Part shown: positions 8,223-15,317 of the stretch, one piece after another
How the letters are laid out: each line of letters opens with the position of its first letter
How positions within the stretch are numbered: the stretch's first letter is position 1
Assembly: GCF_900110245.1 (NCBI RefSeq)
Contig: NZ_FOCZ01000001.1
Coordinates: forward strand, 62,001 to 126,000
Source of the DNA: Niastella yeongjuensis
GTDB lineage: Bacteria; Bacteroidota; Bacteroidia; Chitinophagales; Chitinophagaceae
Direction: 5' to 3'
DNA length: 64,000 bases
Made by a program: the position numbers and the translations under genes
Notes under the pieces: generated by a model
The model's input: the letters and a program-made list of their open reading frames with translations, nothing else
Told to the model about the DNA's origin: nothing
Database searches by the model: none

Positions 8223-9869
8223 ATGAATTTCGCAATAACAGGGCAATTGGTTGACTTCTGGCAGAAAAAGATATATACGGCTGCTATAACCGTAGTTAAC
8301 GGTAAAATAGAAAACATAACGCCCGTTGACGACGACAACGCCGCCCTACCCTATATTCTGCCCGGTTTTATCGACAGCCATGTGCATATTGAAAGCTCCA
8401 TGTTAGTGCCGCGACAGTTTGCACGGCTGGCGGTTGTACATGGTACGGTAGGCACTGTCAGTGATCCACATGAAATTGCCAATGTGTGTGGCATGAAGGG
8501 CGTTGAATACATGATCGAAAATGGCAAAACGGTTCCCTTTAAATTTTTCTTTGGGGCGCCCAGCTGCGTACCAGCCACTACTTTTGAAACTGCCGGTGCT
8601 ACCCTCGACACGGCAGCCGTAGCGGCCCTGTTACAAAAAGATGAAATATATTATTTAAGTGAAATGATGAACTTCCCCGGCGTGTTGTACAACGACCCGG
8701 TGGTGATGGATAAGATCTGGGCGGCCCGCCGGGCCGGTAAACCCATCGACGGGCATGCACCCGGTTTACGCGGTGAGCAGGCCCGCCAGTATATTGAAGC
8801 CGGTGAACCGGGCAATGTGATCATCAGTACCGATCATGAATGTTTTACCCGCAAAGAAGCATTGGATAAACTCGAATATGGCATGCAGATCATCATCCGC
8901 GAAGGAAGCGCTGCCCGCAATTTTGAAGCGCTGATCGATTTGCTGAACGACTATCCCGAAGAAATAATGTTTGGCAGTGACGACAAACACCCCGACAGTT
9001 TGGTGGCCGGTCATATAAACCAGTTGTGCGCCCGGGCAGTGGCTAAAGGCATCGATGTGTTCAAAGTATTGCAAGCTGCATGCGTAAACCCCGTTTTACA
9101 TTATCACCTCCCCGTTGGATTATTGCGTGTTGGCGACCCCGCCGACTTTATTGTCACCAGCGATCTGCAACAGTTCCAGGTGCTGCAAACCTATATCAAT
9201 GGCGAACTGGTAGCTGAAAATGGCACCTCCCATATTGCCTCACAACCTTCCACCCTTCTCAATAATTTCAATTGCAGTCCAAAGTCTGTGGCCGATTTTC
9301 AAATGCCCTGGACAGGCGCAACCAGCATCCCGGTTATTGAAGCACTGGATGGACAACTGATCACCAATAAACTGATGGTATCGCCCAAAACACAGCATGG
9401 ATACCTGGTGAGTGATACGGACAGGGATATCCTAAAAATAGCCGTAGTGAACCGGTATACCGATGCTGTTGTAGCCCTGGCGTTCATAAAAAACTTCGGC
9501 TTAAAAACAGGCGCTATTGCCAGCTCAGTTGCGCACGACAGTCACAATATTGTTGCAGTAGGTGTTGATGATGAAAGCTTATGCCAGGCCGTAAATGCGG
9601 TAATAGCGCAGCAAGGCGGTATAAGTTGTGTGAGCCCGCAGCGTACGCAGGTATTGCCTTTGCCTGTAGCGGGTTTAATGAGCGCTGAAGACGGTTATGA
9701 AGTAGCCCGTTCTTACACGGCCATTGACACCATGGCCAAATCGCTGGGATCTATCCTTTCCGCGCCGTTTATGACACTTTCATTTATGGCATTGCTGGTT
9801 ATACCGCATTTGAAATTAAGCGATCTGGGACTGTTCGACGGAGATACCTTTAAGCTGCTAGAACCCTGA
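8223..9869 (+). CDS. ade: Adenine deaminase
   Basis: A 548-residue amidohydrolase-superfamily enzyme that converts adenine to hypoxanthine in purine salvage. Metal-binding motifs visible are [14 protein letters not shown] (about residues 50-63), [11 protein letters not shown], and [14 protein letters not shown] with the later FGSDDKH. The C-terminal domain shows the family motif [17 protein letters not shown] and PLPVAGLMS. Length is normal for bacterial Ade. ATG at 8223 is preceded by an AT-rich leader with a TATATTTTA stretch that may be its -7 element. It sits alone between a heptad hairpin and a Crp-family regulator. Confidence 0.93.
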   Translation: MNFAITGQLVDFWQKKIYTAAITVVNGKIENITPVDDDNAALPYILPGFIDSHVHIESSMLVPRQFARLAVVHGTVGTVSDPHEIANVCGMKGVEYMIENGKTVPFKFFFGAPSCVPATTFETAGATLDTAAVAALLQKDEIYYLSEMMNFPGVLYNDPVVMDKIWAARRAGKPIDGHAPGLRGEQARQYIEAGEPGNVIISTDHECFTRKEALDKLEYGMQIIIREGSAARNFEALIDLLNDYPEEIMFGSDDKHPDSLVAGHINQLCARAVAKGIDVFKVLQAACVNPVLHYHLPVGLLRVGDPADFIVTSDLQQFQVLQTYINGELVAENGTSHIASQPSTLLNNFNCSPKSVADFQMPWTGATSIPVIEALDGQLITNKLMVSPKTQHGYLVSDTDRDILKIAVVNRYTDAVVALAFIKNFGLKTGAIASSVAHDSHNIVAVGVDDESLCQAVNAVIAQQGGISCVSPQRTQVLPLPVAGLMSAEDGYEVARSYTAIDTMAKSLGSILSAPFMTLSFMALLVIPHLKLSDLGLFDGDTFKLLEP

Positions 9870-10025
9870 CAATAGGTAGGTTATGTGACTTCACATATAA
9901 ATGCTTTTTTACTAAAGTTTTCTTTATATCTTTATTAGCGACCATTTACTATTACCTGCTCCTTTCCTCTGAAGCTTAAAAGGTTTAAGCCGTATAACCA
10001 ATTTGGAACCAAAAAGCCTTATGTG

Positions 10026-10721
10026 ATGCCGACAACAACAGTAAATACGACGCAAGGAGTGGAACAATGGTTATCTAAAACTGTAATTCCCGAATCTCCC
10101 TTCACACTATTTGTAAAAAACGTACACCCTGTTAGTAGCGAAGCCCAGGCGTTCATCAATCAAAAAGCCTATTCAAGCCAATTGAACAAAGGCGAAATGC
10201 TGGTGTCTGCGGGCACCATCTGTGGGAATGTATACCTGATAAAAAAAGGCATTCTGCGTAGTTATATAAAAGAAGATAAAAAAGAGATCACCACCTGGAT
10301 CTCGGGTGAACAGGAACTGGCCACCTGCATTACCAGTTTTGGCTTACAGCAACCCGCACGCGAAAATATTCAGGCGCTGGAAGACTGCGAGTTATCTACC
10401 CTGAGCTTCGATGACCTGCAATATCTGTATGATAATTTCCCGGAAGCCAATATCGTAGGCAGAAAAATTCTGGAGAAATATTATCGGGATGCAGAGGAAA
10501 GGGCCTTTATTGCCCGCCTCATGGAAGCCACTTCCAAATACAAACATTTTATAGCCACCAAAAGCGATCTGCTGAACCGGGTTCCGCTGAAATTTATTGC
10601 TTCTTACCTGGGAATGACGTTGGAGACACTTAGCCGGATCAGGAGTAAGTTGTCGAGAAGTATTACGGAATTTAATAAGGCAGTGGGCAATGGGAAAGAG
10701 GCAATGGGCAATGGGCAGTAG
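10026..10721 (+). CDS. Crp/Fnr-family transcriptional regulator with a repeat-encoded C-terminus
   Basis: About 231 residues. A cyclic-nucleotide-binding-like beta-roll domain occupies about 35-150 and a winged helix about 170-215, with the recognition region YLGMTLETLSRIRSKL. This pattern is common in Bacteroidota Crp-like regulators whose ligand is unknown. GTG at 10023 is directly followed by ATG at 10026; I use the ATG. The last 14 residues (KAVGNGKEAMGNGQ) are translated from a seven-word heptad array at 10679-10727, and the stop codon lies inside that array. The original C-terminus was therefore probably overwritten or extended by the repeat. Its targets are not evident. Confidence 0.85.
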   Translation: MPTTTVNTTQGVEQWLSKTVIPESPFTLFVKNVHPVSSEAQAFINQKAYSSQLNKGEMLVSAGTICGNVYLIKKGILRSYIKEDKKEITTWISGEQELATCITSFGLQQPARENIQALEDCELSTLSFDDLQYLYDNFPEANIVGRKILEKYYRDAEERAFIARLMEATSKYKHFIATKSDLLNRVPLKFIASYLGMTLETLSRIRSKLSRSITEFNKAVGNGKEAMGNGQ

Positions 10722-10727
10722 GCAATG
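10679..10727. repeat. Seven-word heptad array, GGCAATG type, partly coding
   Basis: Seven 7-bp words in exact phase, four of them GGCAATG, two GGCAGTR, one degenerate. The first six encode the C-terminus and stop codon of the Crp-family regulator. Confidence 0.88.
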
Positions 10728-10791
10728 GGAATACACCTCGGCACGGCAATTCCGGCCTTCGCTGCGCTAAGGGCCGGTGCACACTTTCCCC

Positions 10792-10839
10792 AAACTCATA
10801 ACTCAATAACCCAATAACTAAATAACTTAAGAACTGTGG
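10792..10839. repeat. Six-word octad array, AACTnAAT type
   Basis: Six consecutive 8-bp words beginning AAC. This is the 8-bp variant of the window's periodic elements. The complementary word family (TTAGTTAT) occurs upstream of metZ at 40954-40985. Confidence 0.8.
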
Positions 10840-10917
10840 TCTTTGAAAAAAACCGCACTTCAATTGACGCTCAGTGCCTTAACAGCTGCTTCGTCTCCGC
10901 TCAGCATCTATTTACCG

Positions 10918-10952
10918 GAACTTTGAACTTAATATTTTGAACTAAGAACTTA
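10918..10952. repeat. Heptad array, GAACTTA type
   Basis: Five 7-bp words in register: GAACTTW/GAACTAA words with one degenerate ATATTTT. The same word family is seen at 21989-22023 and 22771-22805. Confidence 0.75.
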
Positions 10953-11040
10953 CTTCCGCTTTTACCGGTAATTTCTCCGGTTTTACCGACTTATGCCATC
11001 CCCCTGTCGGCCTGCGCTTGCCTGGTGAGCCTGCGCGGGA

Positions 11041-11048
11041 TAGCTTTG
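11041..11048 (+). promoter_or_regulatory. -7 box of the LiaF-like/LytS/LytTR operon
   Basis: TAGCTTTG matches TAnnTTTG, 17 bases before the ATG at 11066. A TTG about 22 bases upstream could be the -33 element. No other promoter is obvious within the following four genes. Confidence 0.6.
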
Positions 11049-11065
11049 TGTAAAATTATTAATCG

Positions 11066-12025
11066 ATGCGCGACAAATCACTCAGAGACCAGCGGAAAGC
11101 CTTTAGAAGAGAAAACAGAAAGGCATTTCTGAGAAAACGCAAAAGAAGCGGCAGTGTGCTGGCTGGTCTGCTGTTAATGTGCGTGGGTTCCTTATTACTG
11201 GCAAGAGCCTTTGGCTTCCCCTTCCCTGAATGGATGTTTACCTGGCCCATGATCATTATCGCTTTTGGTTTACTGGCCGGCGCCGGTAATGCCTTCCGCG
11301 ATCCGGGCTGGATTGTTATTTCAGGCGTAGGAACCGTATTTCTGCTGCAAAAGATCTGGCCCAACATGAGCATCTATATGTTCCTTTGGCCAATACTCAT
11401 CATAGTTTTAGGTTTTATCATCCTTGTGGCGCCCCGCCGTCACCGCATGTGGCACGATCGCTGGGCAAAATTCAAGGAAATGAAGGAGGCTGAAGGCTGG
11501 GGTAAAGATGAATGGCGGAACTGGGCTGAAAAAAAGGACTGGCGCCGGAATGAATGGAAAAACTGGGCTCATAACCAGGGCTGGCAAAACACCCCCCAGG
11601 CAGAAAATATTCAGGCCGATCCGCTCGCAGAAAACCCAAACACTGAAAATAGCACCCCTAATAACCCCGATTCCCAAGGCGGCAGCTTCGATAACTGGGT
11701 AGAAGCAGTAACCGTTTTTGGCAACATAAAAAAGCGGGTGTATTCAAAAAACTTTAAAGGTGGCGATGTAGTATCCATCTTCGGCGGTGTAGAAATAAAT
11801 TTAACGCAGGCCGATTTCAATGGTGCCATCACTATCGAAATGACCCAGATATTCAGTGGCGCCAAACTGATCATTCCGCCACACTGGCAAATACGCTCTG
11901 AAATGATCGCCATTTTTGGTGGCATTGAAGACAAGCGTCCACCCCAGGCCCACTACGACGAGAATAAAGTACTTATTTTAAACGGTACTACTTTCTTCGG
12001 TGGTCTTGAAATAAAAAGTTACTAA
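11066..12025 (+). CDS. LiaF-type transmembrane protein (DUF5668 plus LiaF C-terminal-like domain)
   Basis: A 319-residue protein. A very basic N-terminus (about 1-28) is followed by four hydrophobic segments between about 30 and 130. Then comes a Trp/Lys-rich stretch (about 135-180) with two DEWRNW/NEWKNW repeats, a Pro/Asn-rich linker, and a beta-rich domain from about 210 with repeated FGG motifs (IFGGVEI, IFGGIEDK, FFGGLEI). This layout matches the LiaI/LiaF-like cell-envelope stress proteins, where the beta domain is exposed or cytosolic. It is the first gene of an operon with a DUF4288 protein, a LytS kinase and a LytTR regulator (gaps of 36, 26 and 44 bases), suggesting an envelope-sensing module. 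Confidence 0.8.
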   Translation: MRDKSLRDQRKAFRRENRKAFLRKRKRSGSVLAGLLLMCVGSLLLARAFGFPFPEWMFTWPMIIIAFGLLAGAGNAFRDPGWIVISGVGTVFLLQKIWPNMSIYMFLWPILIIVLGFIILVAPRRHRMWHDRWAKFKEMKEAEGWGKDEWRNWAEKKDWRRNEWKNWAHNQGWQNTPQAENIQADPLAENPNTENSTPNNPDSQGGSFDNWVEAVTVFGNIKKRVYSKNFKGGDVVSIFGGVEINLTQADFNGAITIEMTQIFSGAKLIIPPHWQIRSEMIAIFGGIEDKRPPQAHYDENKVLILNGTTFFGGLEIKSY

Positions 12026-12061
12026 TAAACTTATTCCTACCAACCATTAAAAATCTATGAT

Positions 12062-12421
12062 ATGAACTGGTTTCTGGCAAAAATAGTATACCAAATCGTA
12101 TGTGGAGAAGGCGATCACACCGCACAATTTGATGAGCAGTTGCGACTGGTACAGGCTGCTGACGAAAACGAGGCGTTTGATAAAGCAAAGGCCATAGGTG
12201 AACAGGAGCAGGAAATGTTCCTGAACCAACAACAAAAACTGGTAACCTGGCAGTTTGTGAATGTATGCGAGTTGTATAAAATATCGGCTCTTATAGATGG
12301 TGCCGAATTGTATTCACGCATACAGGAAACCGATAATGCCGGTTCGTATATCGAGCTGGTAAATAAAAAGGCCGCTCATATTAAAGCCGCCAATACACAC
12401 AAGTATTTACAGTTATTCTAG
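12062..12421 (+). CDS. DUF4288 domain-containing protein
   Basis: A 119-residue soluble protein beginning MNWFLAKIVYQIVCGEG, with AQFDEQLRLVQAADENEAFDKA and a central FVNVCELYKIS motif. I recognise it as the DUF4288 family of small Bacteroidota proteins with no known function. No signal peptide or membrane segment is present. Its position between a LiaF-like membrane protein and a LytS kinase suggests a part in the same regulatory unit, but nothing in the sequence shows a mechanism. Confidence 0.75.
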   Translation: MNWFLAKIVYQIVCGEGDHTAQFDEQLRLVQAADENEAFDKAKAIGEQEQEMFLNQQQKLVTWQFVNVCELYKISALIDGAELYSRIQETDNAGSYIELVNKKAAHIKAANTHKYLQLF

Positions 12422-12447
12422 TATCTTAACAACCAACTTTAGTCAAC

Positions 12448-13485
12448 GTGGCCATATCACCACTTGGTACATTCAAGAATAAGATCATATTTGCAGCAGC
12501 CTGGCTTGCCTGGTCGCTGATGCAGGTGAAGTTATTGCAGGATTGGGGCCTGCCCGGGCGCATAGCAACCATGGACAGCCTGGTGAGCAATCTTTTGTTA
12601 GCCGCCATGACCGTCCTTATCATTAATAACCTCAAGTATTACCGGCCAAAGAAGGGAAAGTATATTTATCTCATCATCGTTTGTGGCGTAAAAGCCTGGT
12701 TACTGACCGCGATTGTGAAATATGCCATGATAAACATTTATCCCGATCAAAAGGAATACCTGCAATTCCTTGACCGGTTTATGCCCATTCGTTTTTACAT
12801 TGCGCTGCTGATCACTTTGATCGTAGCACTTATCAGTGAACTGTTTTATACCCTGGAAGAACAAAAAGAAAGTGAGCATCGCAAAACAGATGCCGAGAAA
12901 CTGGCCCGTGAGGCGGAATTATATAAACTGCGTCAACAGTTACAACCCCATTTTCTATTCAACAGCCTGAATTCAATCAGCGCCCTGATAACCATACAAC
13001 CGGCCCAGGCACGCAAAATGATACAACAGTTGTCGGATTTTTTAAGAGGCACCCTGAAAAAAGAAGATAACCAGTGGATAAGCCTGGAAGATGAATTACA
13101 ACATTTACAACTGTACCTGGATATTGAAAAAGTTCGGTTTGGCCACCGGTTGAACACAACCCTGCACAGTGAAACCTGCGACAAACTGCAATTGCCCAGT
13201 ATGCTGTTACAACCCCTGGTTGAAAACGCTATCAAATTTGGGTTGTACGATACTACCGATACCGTAACCATCAGCATTGCCGCTACCCAGGAGAACAATT
13301 ACCTGGTGATCACTATACAAAACCCCTTTGATCCGGAAACCTCTTCGCCCAAACACGGAACAGGTTTTGGATTGAGTTCGGTACAACGAAGATTATATTT
13401 ATTATTTGCGCGGAACGATCTGCTGAACACCCGCCACACCGATAATCTGTTTACCACTGTTATAAAAATTCCACAGCCATCGTAG
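12448..13485 (+). CDS. LytS-type sensor histidine kinase
   Basis: A 345-residue membrane kinase. Four hydrophobic segments lie in the first ~135 residues with no large periplasmic loop. A coiled helix containing EEQKESEHRKTDAEKL follows, then the HisKA_7TM/LytS motif LQPHFLFNSLNSI with the phospho-acceptor His, and a HATPase domain with PLVENAIKFGL (N box) and HGTGFGLSSVQRRL (G box). It starts at GTG 12448; no ATG is near. The partner is the LytTR regulator immediately downstream. The absence of a sensor loop suggests it senses within the membrane or through the LiaF-like protein, which is inference. Confidence 0.92.
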   Translation: MAISPLGTFKNKIIFAAAWLAWSLMQVKLLQDWGLPGRIATMDSLVSNLLLAAMTVLIINNLKYYRPKKGKYIYLIIVCGVKAWLLTAIVKYAMINIYPDQKEYLQFLDRFMPIRFYIALLITLIVALISELFYTLEEQKESEHRKTDAEKLAREAELYKLRQQLQPHFLFNSLNSISALITIQPAQARKMIQQLSDFLRGTLKKEDNQWISLEDELQHLQLYLDIEKVRFGHRLNTTLHSETCDKLQLPSMLLQPLVENAIKFGLYDTTDTVTISIAATQENNYLVITIQNPFDPETSSPKHGTGFGLSSVQRRLYLLFARNDLLNTRHTDNLFTTVIKIPQPS

Positions 13486-13529
13486 CTGATCACGAACTTT
13501 GTTTTAACAATAGAAAAAGTATATAGAAG

Positions 13530-14270
13530 ATGAAAAAAGCCATTATTGTAGATGATGAACCCCTGGCCCGTATGGTTGTAAAAGAATACCTGCAAAACCA
13601 TCCTTCCATTACGGTGATGCAGGAATGTAATGATGGCTTTGAAGGCATCAAAGCAATAATGCAGCACCAGCCCGATGTAATTTTCCTGGACATTCAAATG
13701 CCCAAGATCAACGGGTTTGAAATGCTGGAACTGGTTGAACAGCAGCCGGCCGTGATCTTCACCACTGCTTTTGATGAATATGCGATAAAAGCTTTTGAAA
13801 GTCACGCAGTAGATTACCTGTTAAAACCCTTTAGCCAGGAACGCTTTGATAAGGCCATAGAGCGGTTAACTGATCGCGATACTGCCGGTGCTACCAATAA
13901 TACCCGCGACCTGCTGGATACCGCCGCACAAGGCCCACAGCAAAACCAGCGTATTGTGGTTAAAACCGGAAATAAGATAAAGATCATTCCTATCGATGAT
14001 GTGCATTACCTCGAGGCGGCAGATGATTATGTAAAGATCCACACCAAAGAAGGAGCTTTTCTGAAAAACAAAACCATGGGGCACTTTGAAAAAGTATTGA
14101 ACCCTCAACAGTTTGTACGCACCCACCGTTCCTACCTCGTGAATGTGCAGCTGGTTACCCGTATCGATCCTTATGAAAAAGAAAGCTACCTGGCCCAGTT
14201 AAAAACGGGTGCCCAGGTACCCGTAAGTAAAACAGGATATGCCAAGCTGAAATCAGTTTTAGGCATCTAA
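13530..14270 (+). CDS. LytTR-family response regulator
   Basis: A 246-residue regulator. The receiver domain (1-120) has the acidic pocket VDDEP, the phospho-acceptor Asp in FLDIQMPKINGFEML and the conserved Lys in YLLKPFSQERF. A LytTR DNA-binding domain (about 140-246) has IIPIDDVHYLEAADDYVKIHT and FVRTHRSYLVNV. It pairs with the LytS kinase 44 bases upstream. Its stop at 14268-14270 is followed within 10 bases by an orphan T9SS tail fragment in another frame, so an insertion or deletion happened just after the gene. The domain itself looks complete. Confidence 0.94.
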   Translation: MKKAIIVDDEPLARMVVKEYLQNHPSITVMQECNDGFEGIKAIMQHQPDVIFLDIQMPKINGFEMLELVEQQPAVIFTTAFDEYAIKAFESHAVDYLLKPFSQERFDKAIERLTDRDTAGATNNTRDLLDTAAQGPQQNQRIVVKTGNKIKIIPIDDVHYLEAADDYVKIHTKEGAFLKNKTMGHFEKVLNPQQFVRTHRSYLVNVQLVTRIDPYEKESYLAQLKTGAQVPVSKTGYAKLKSVLGI

Positions 14271-14278
14271 ACGCCACG

Positions 14279-14479
14279 GGCAATCCGGTTTCAGCTATTA
14301 TACAGGTGATGGGTGTTATACCGGGTGAACGGGTAATGCTGACAGATATGTTTGGAAAAAGTTTATTGCTGTCGTCCCCGGCGACAACTAATCTTATTCA
14401 GCTTGATGTGGCTCATTTACAGCCAGGTATGTATGTGATAAGCACCGGGAACAGAAAGATAAAGGTTCAGAAGAAATAA
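14279..14479 (+). pseudogene. Orphan T9SS C-terminal sorting-domain fragment
   Basis: A frame of about 66 residues ending at a TAA. It reads GNPVSAIIQVMG, then VMLTDMFGKSL, then LDVAHLQPGMYVIS and ends KIKVQKK. This is the pattern of the type A type IX secretion sorting domain (NP near the start, D-x-x-G-K, L-x-P-G-x-Y, basic end). No start codon, signal peptide or cargo domain precedes it; the LytTR gene ends nine bases upstream in a different frame. I read it as the surviving 3' end of a deleted secreted-protein gene. A terminator follows at 14528. Confidence 0.7.
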
Positions 14480-14527
14480 GTAATCATTCACGTGGATAAC
14501 GGTTGGGCATCATGACCTTTTTATAAC

Positions 14528-14552
14528 AAAACCCGCTACCACAGCGGGTTTT
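14528..14552 (+). terminator. Rho-independent terminator
   Basis: Stem AAAACCCGCT/AGCGGGTTTT around a five-base loop, with A and T runs on either side, so it may work in both directions. It lies after the LytTR gene and the T9SS tail remnant. Confidence 0.75.
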
Positions 14553-14622
14553 AACTTTTCTCTGGCAGCTTACCCATCCTAAAATCAGCCTTATGTTGAT
14601 TTCCAGGCCGGCTATCGCGTTG

Positions 14623-14630
14623 TATATTTG
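14623..14630 (+). promoter_or_regulatory. Possible promoter -7 box for the small secreted protein
   Basis: TATATTTG matches TAnnTTTG. It would give a leader of about 175 bases before the ATG at 14810. A TTG lies 24 bases upstream, slightly far for a -33 element. Confidence 0.35.
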
Positions 14631-14809
14631 CATTACGAAACACATCAAACAGCACCAACCGTGCACTTCTCGTAAAAATACGTTGCTTCCCTCCGCTTAG
14701 CCTACGCATTGTCTCTGCCTCCCACGATTGTAAAATTCCATATTACGCGATTGTATCTCCATTACACGACGTAGTAAACAGATCAATAACATATACAAAC
14801 TTTACAATT

Positions 14810-15211
14810 ATGAAAAAGGCAATGAGGAATTTTGGTATAGCTTTAATCGCTTTAACCTTAGGTTTTGCAACTGTAACACTCGCTAACGACGAAGACGGTA
14901 AAAACAAACATACAACAGATTTGAAGTTCATCGGAAACCTGGAGAATCAACCTGTTTTCCAGTTAGACCTGATCAATGCAGAAGAGGATGACGTTACGGT
15001 AACTTTCCGTGACGATGCTGGTAACGTGCTTTATGTTAATACATTCAAAGGCGCTAACATCTCCAAAAAGTTCATGTTGAAATCTGAAGAATTTGGTGAT
15101 ACTGCTCTTAATGTAACCGTTAAGTCAAAAAAGAACAACACCACTGAGGTGTATACCATCAACAGAAGCCACACTTATGTTGAAGAAACAGTTGTAAACA
15201 AACTGAAATAA
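14810..15211 (+). CDS. Secreted hypothetical protein of 133 residues
   Basis: A signal peptide (about 1-26, cleavage near TLAND) is followed by a short acidic/Lys-rich spacer and a compact beta-strand domain. That domain contains FIGNLENQPVFQLDL, VTFRDDAGNVLYVNTFKGANIS and a C-terminal VEETVVNKLK. The D-x-x-G-N-V-L-Y strand looks like a sorting-domain-like beta sandwich but lacks the usual T9SS end. I know similar single-domain proteins from Chitinophagaceae but no assigned function. Its codon use looks like that of a well-expressed gene. It has its own terminator. Confidence 0.7.
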   Translation: MKKAMRNFGIALIALTLGFATVTLANDEDGKNKHTTDLKFIGNLENQPVFQLDLINAEEDDVTVTFRDDAGNVLYVNTFKGANISKKFMLKSEEFGDTALNVTVKSKKNNTTEVYTINRSHTYVEETVVNKLK

Positions 15212-15257
15212 TCAGGTTCATCCAGTCATACAGCTATTAAATAGAGATTTCATGAAG

Positions 15258-15287
15258 GCCCCTGACGTTATAGTCAGGGGCTTTTTT
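15258..15287 (+). terminator. Rho-independent terminator
   Basis: Stem GCCCCTGAC/GTCAGGGGC with a six-base loop and six T, 46 bases after the secreted hypothetical gene. Confidence 0.9.
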
Positions 15288-15290
15288 GTG

Positions 15291-15314
15291 TCAACTTGTT
15301 AACTCGTCCACTTC
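15291..15314. repeat. Short octad array, TyAACTyG type
   Basis: Three 8-bp words in register (TCAACTTG, TTAACTCG, TCCACTTC), directly after the terminator and just before the 3' end of the leftward M28 peptidase gene. Confidence 0.55.
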
Positions 15315-15317
15315 TCC

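Larger units (their letters stand above)
10728..11040. other. Gap with octad and heptad arrays and a GC hairpin
   Basis: No convincing ORF lies in this gap before the LiaF-like gene. It holds a GC-rich hairpin around GGCCTTCGCTGCGCTAAGGGCC (about 10754-10776). An array of six 8-bp words of AACTnAAT type runs from 10792 to 10839, and five GAACTTA-type 7-bp words from 10918 to 10952. A T/C-rich stretch follows with two TTTTACCGG copies near 10969-10987. Confidence 0.7.
14480..14809. other. Gap with terminator, promoter-like box and long leader
   Basis: It contains a terminator hairpin (14528-14552) and a TATATTTG box (14623-14630). About 180 bases of AT-rich sequence then run up to the ATG at 14810. 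I find no convincing ORF here. Confidence 0.5.
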
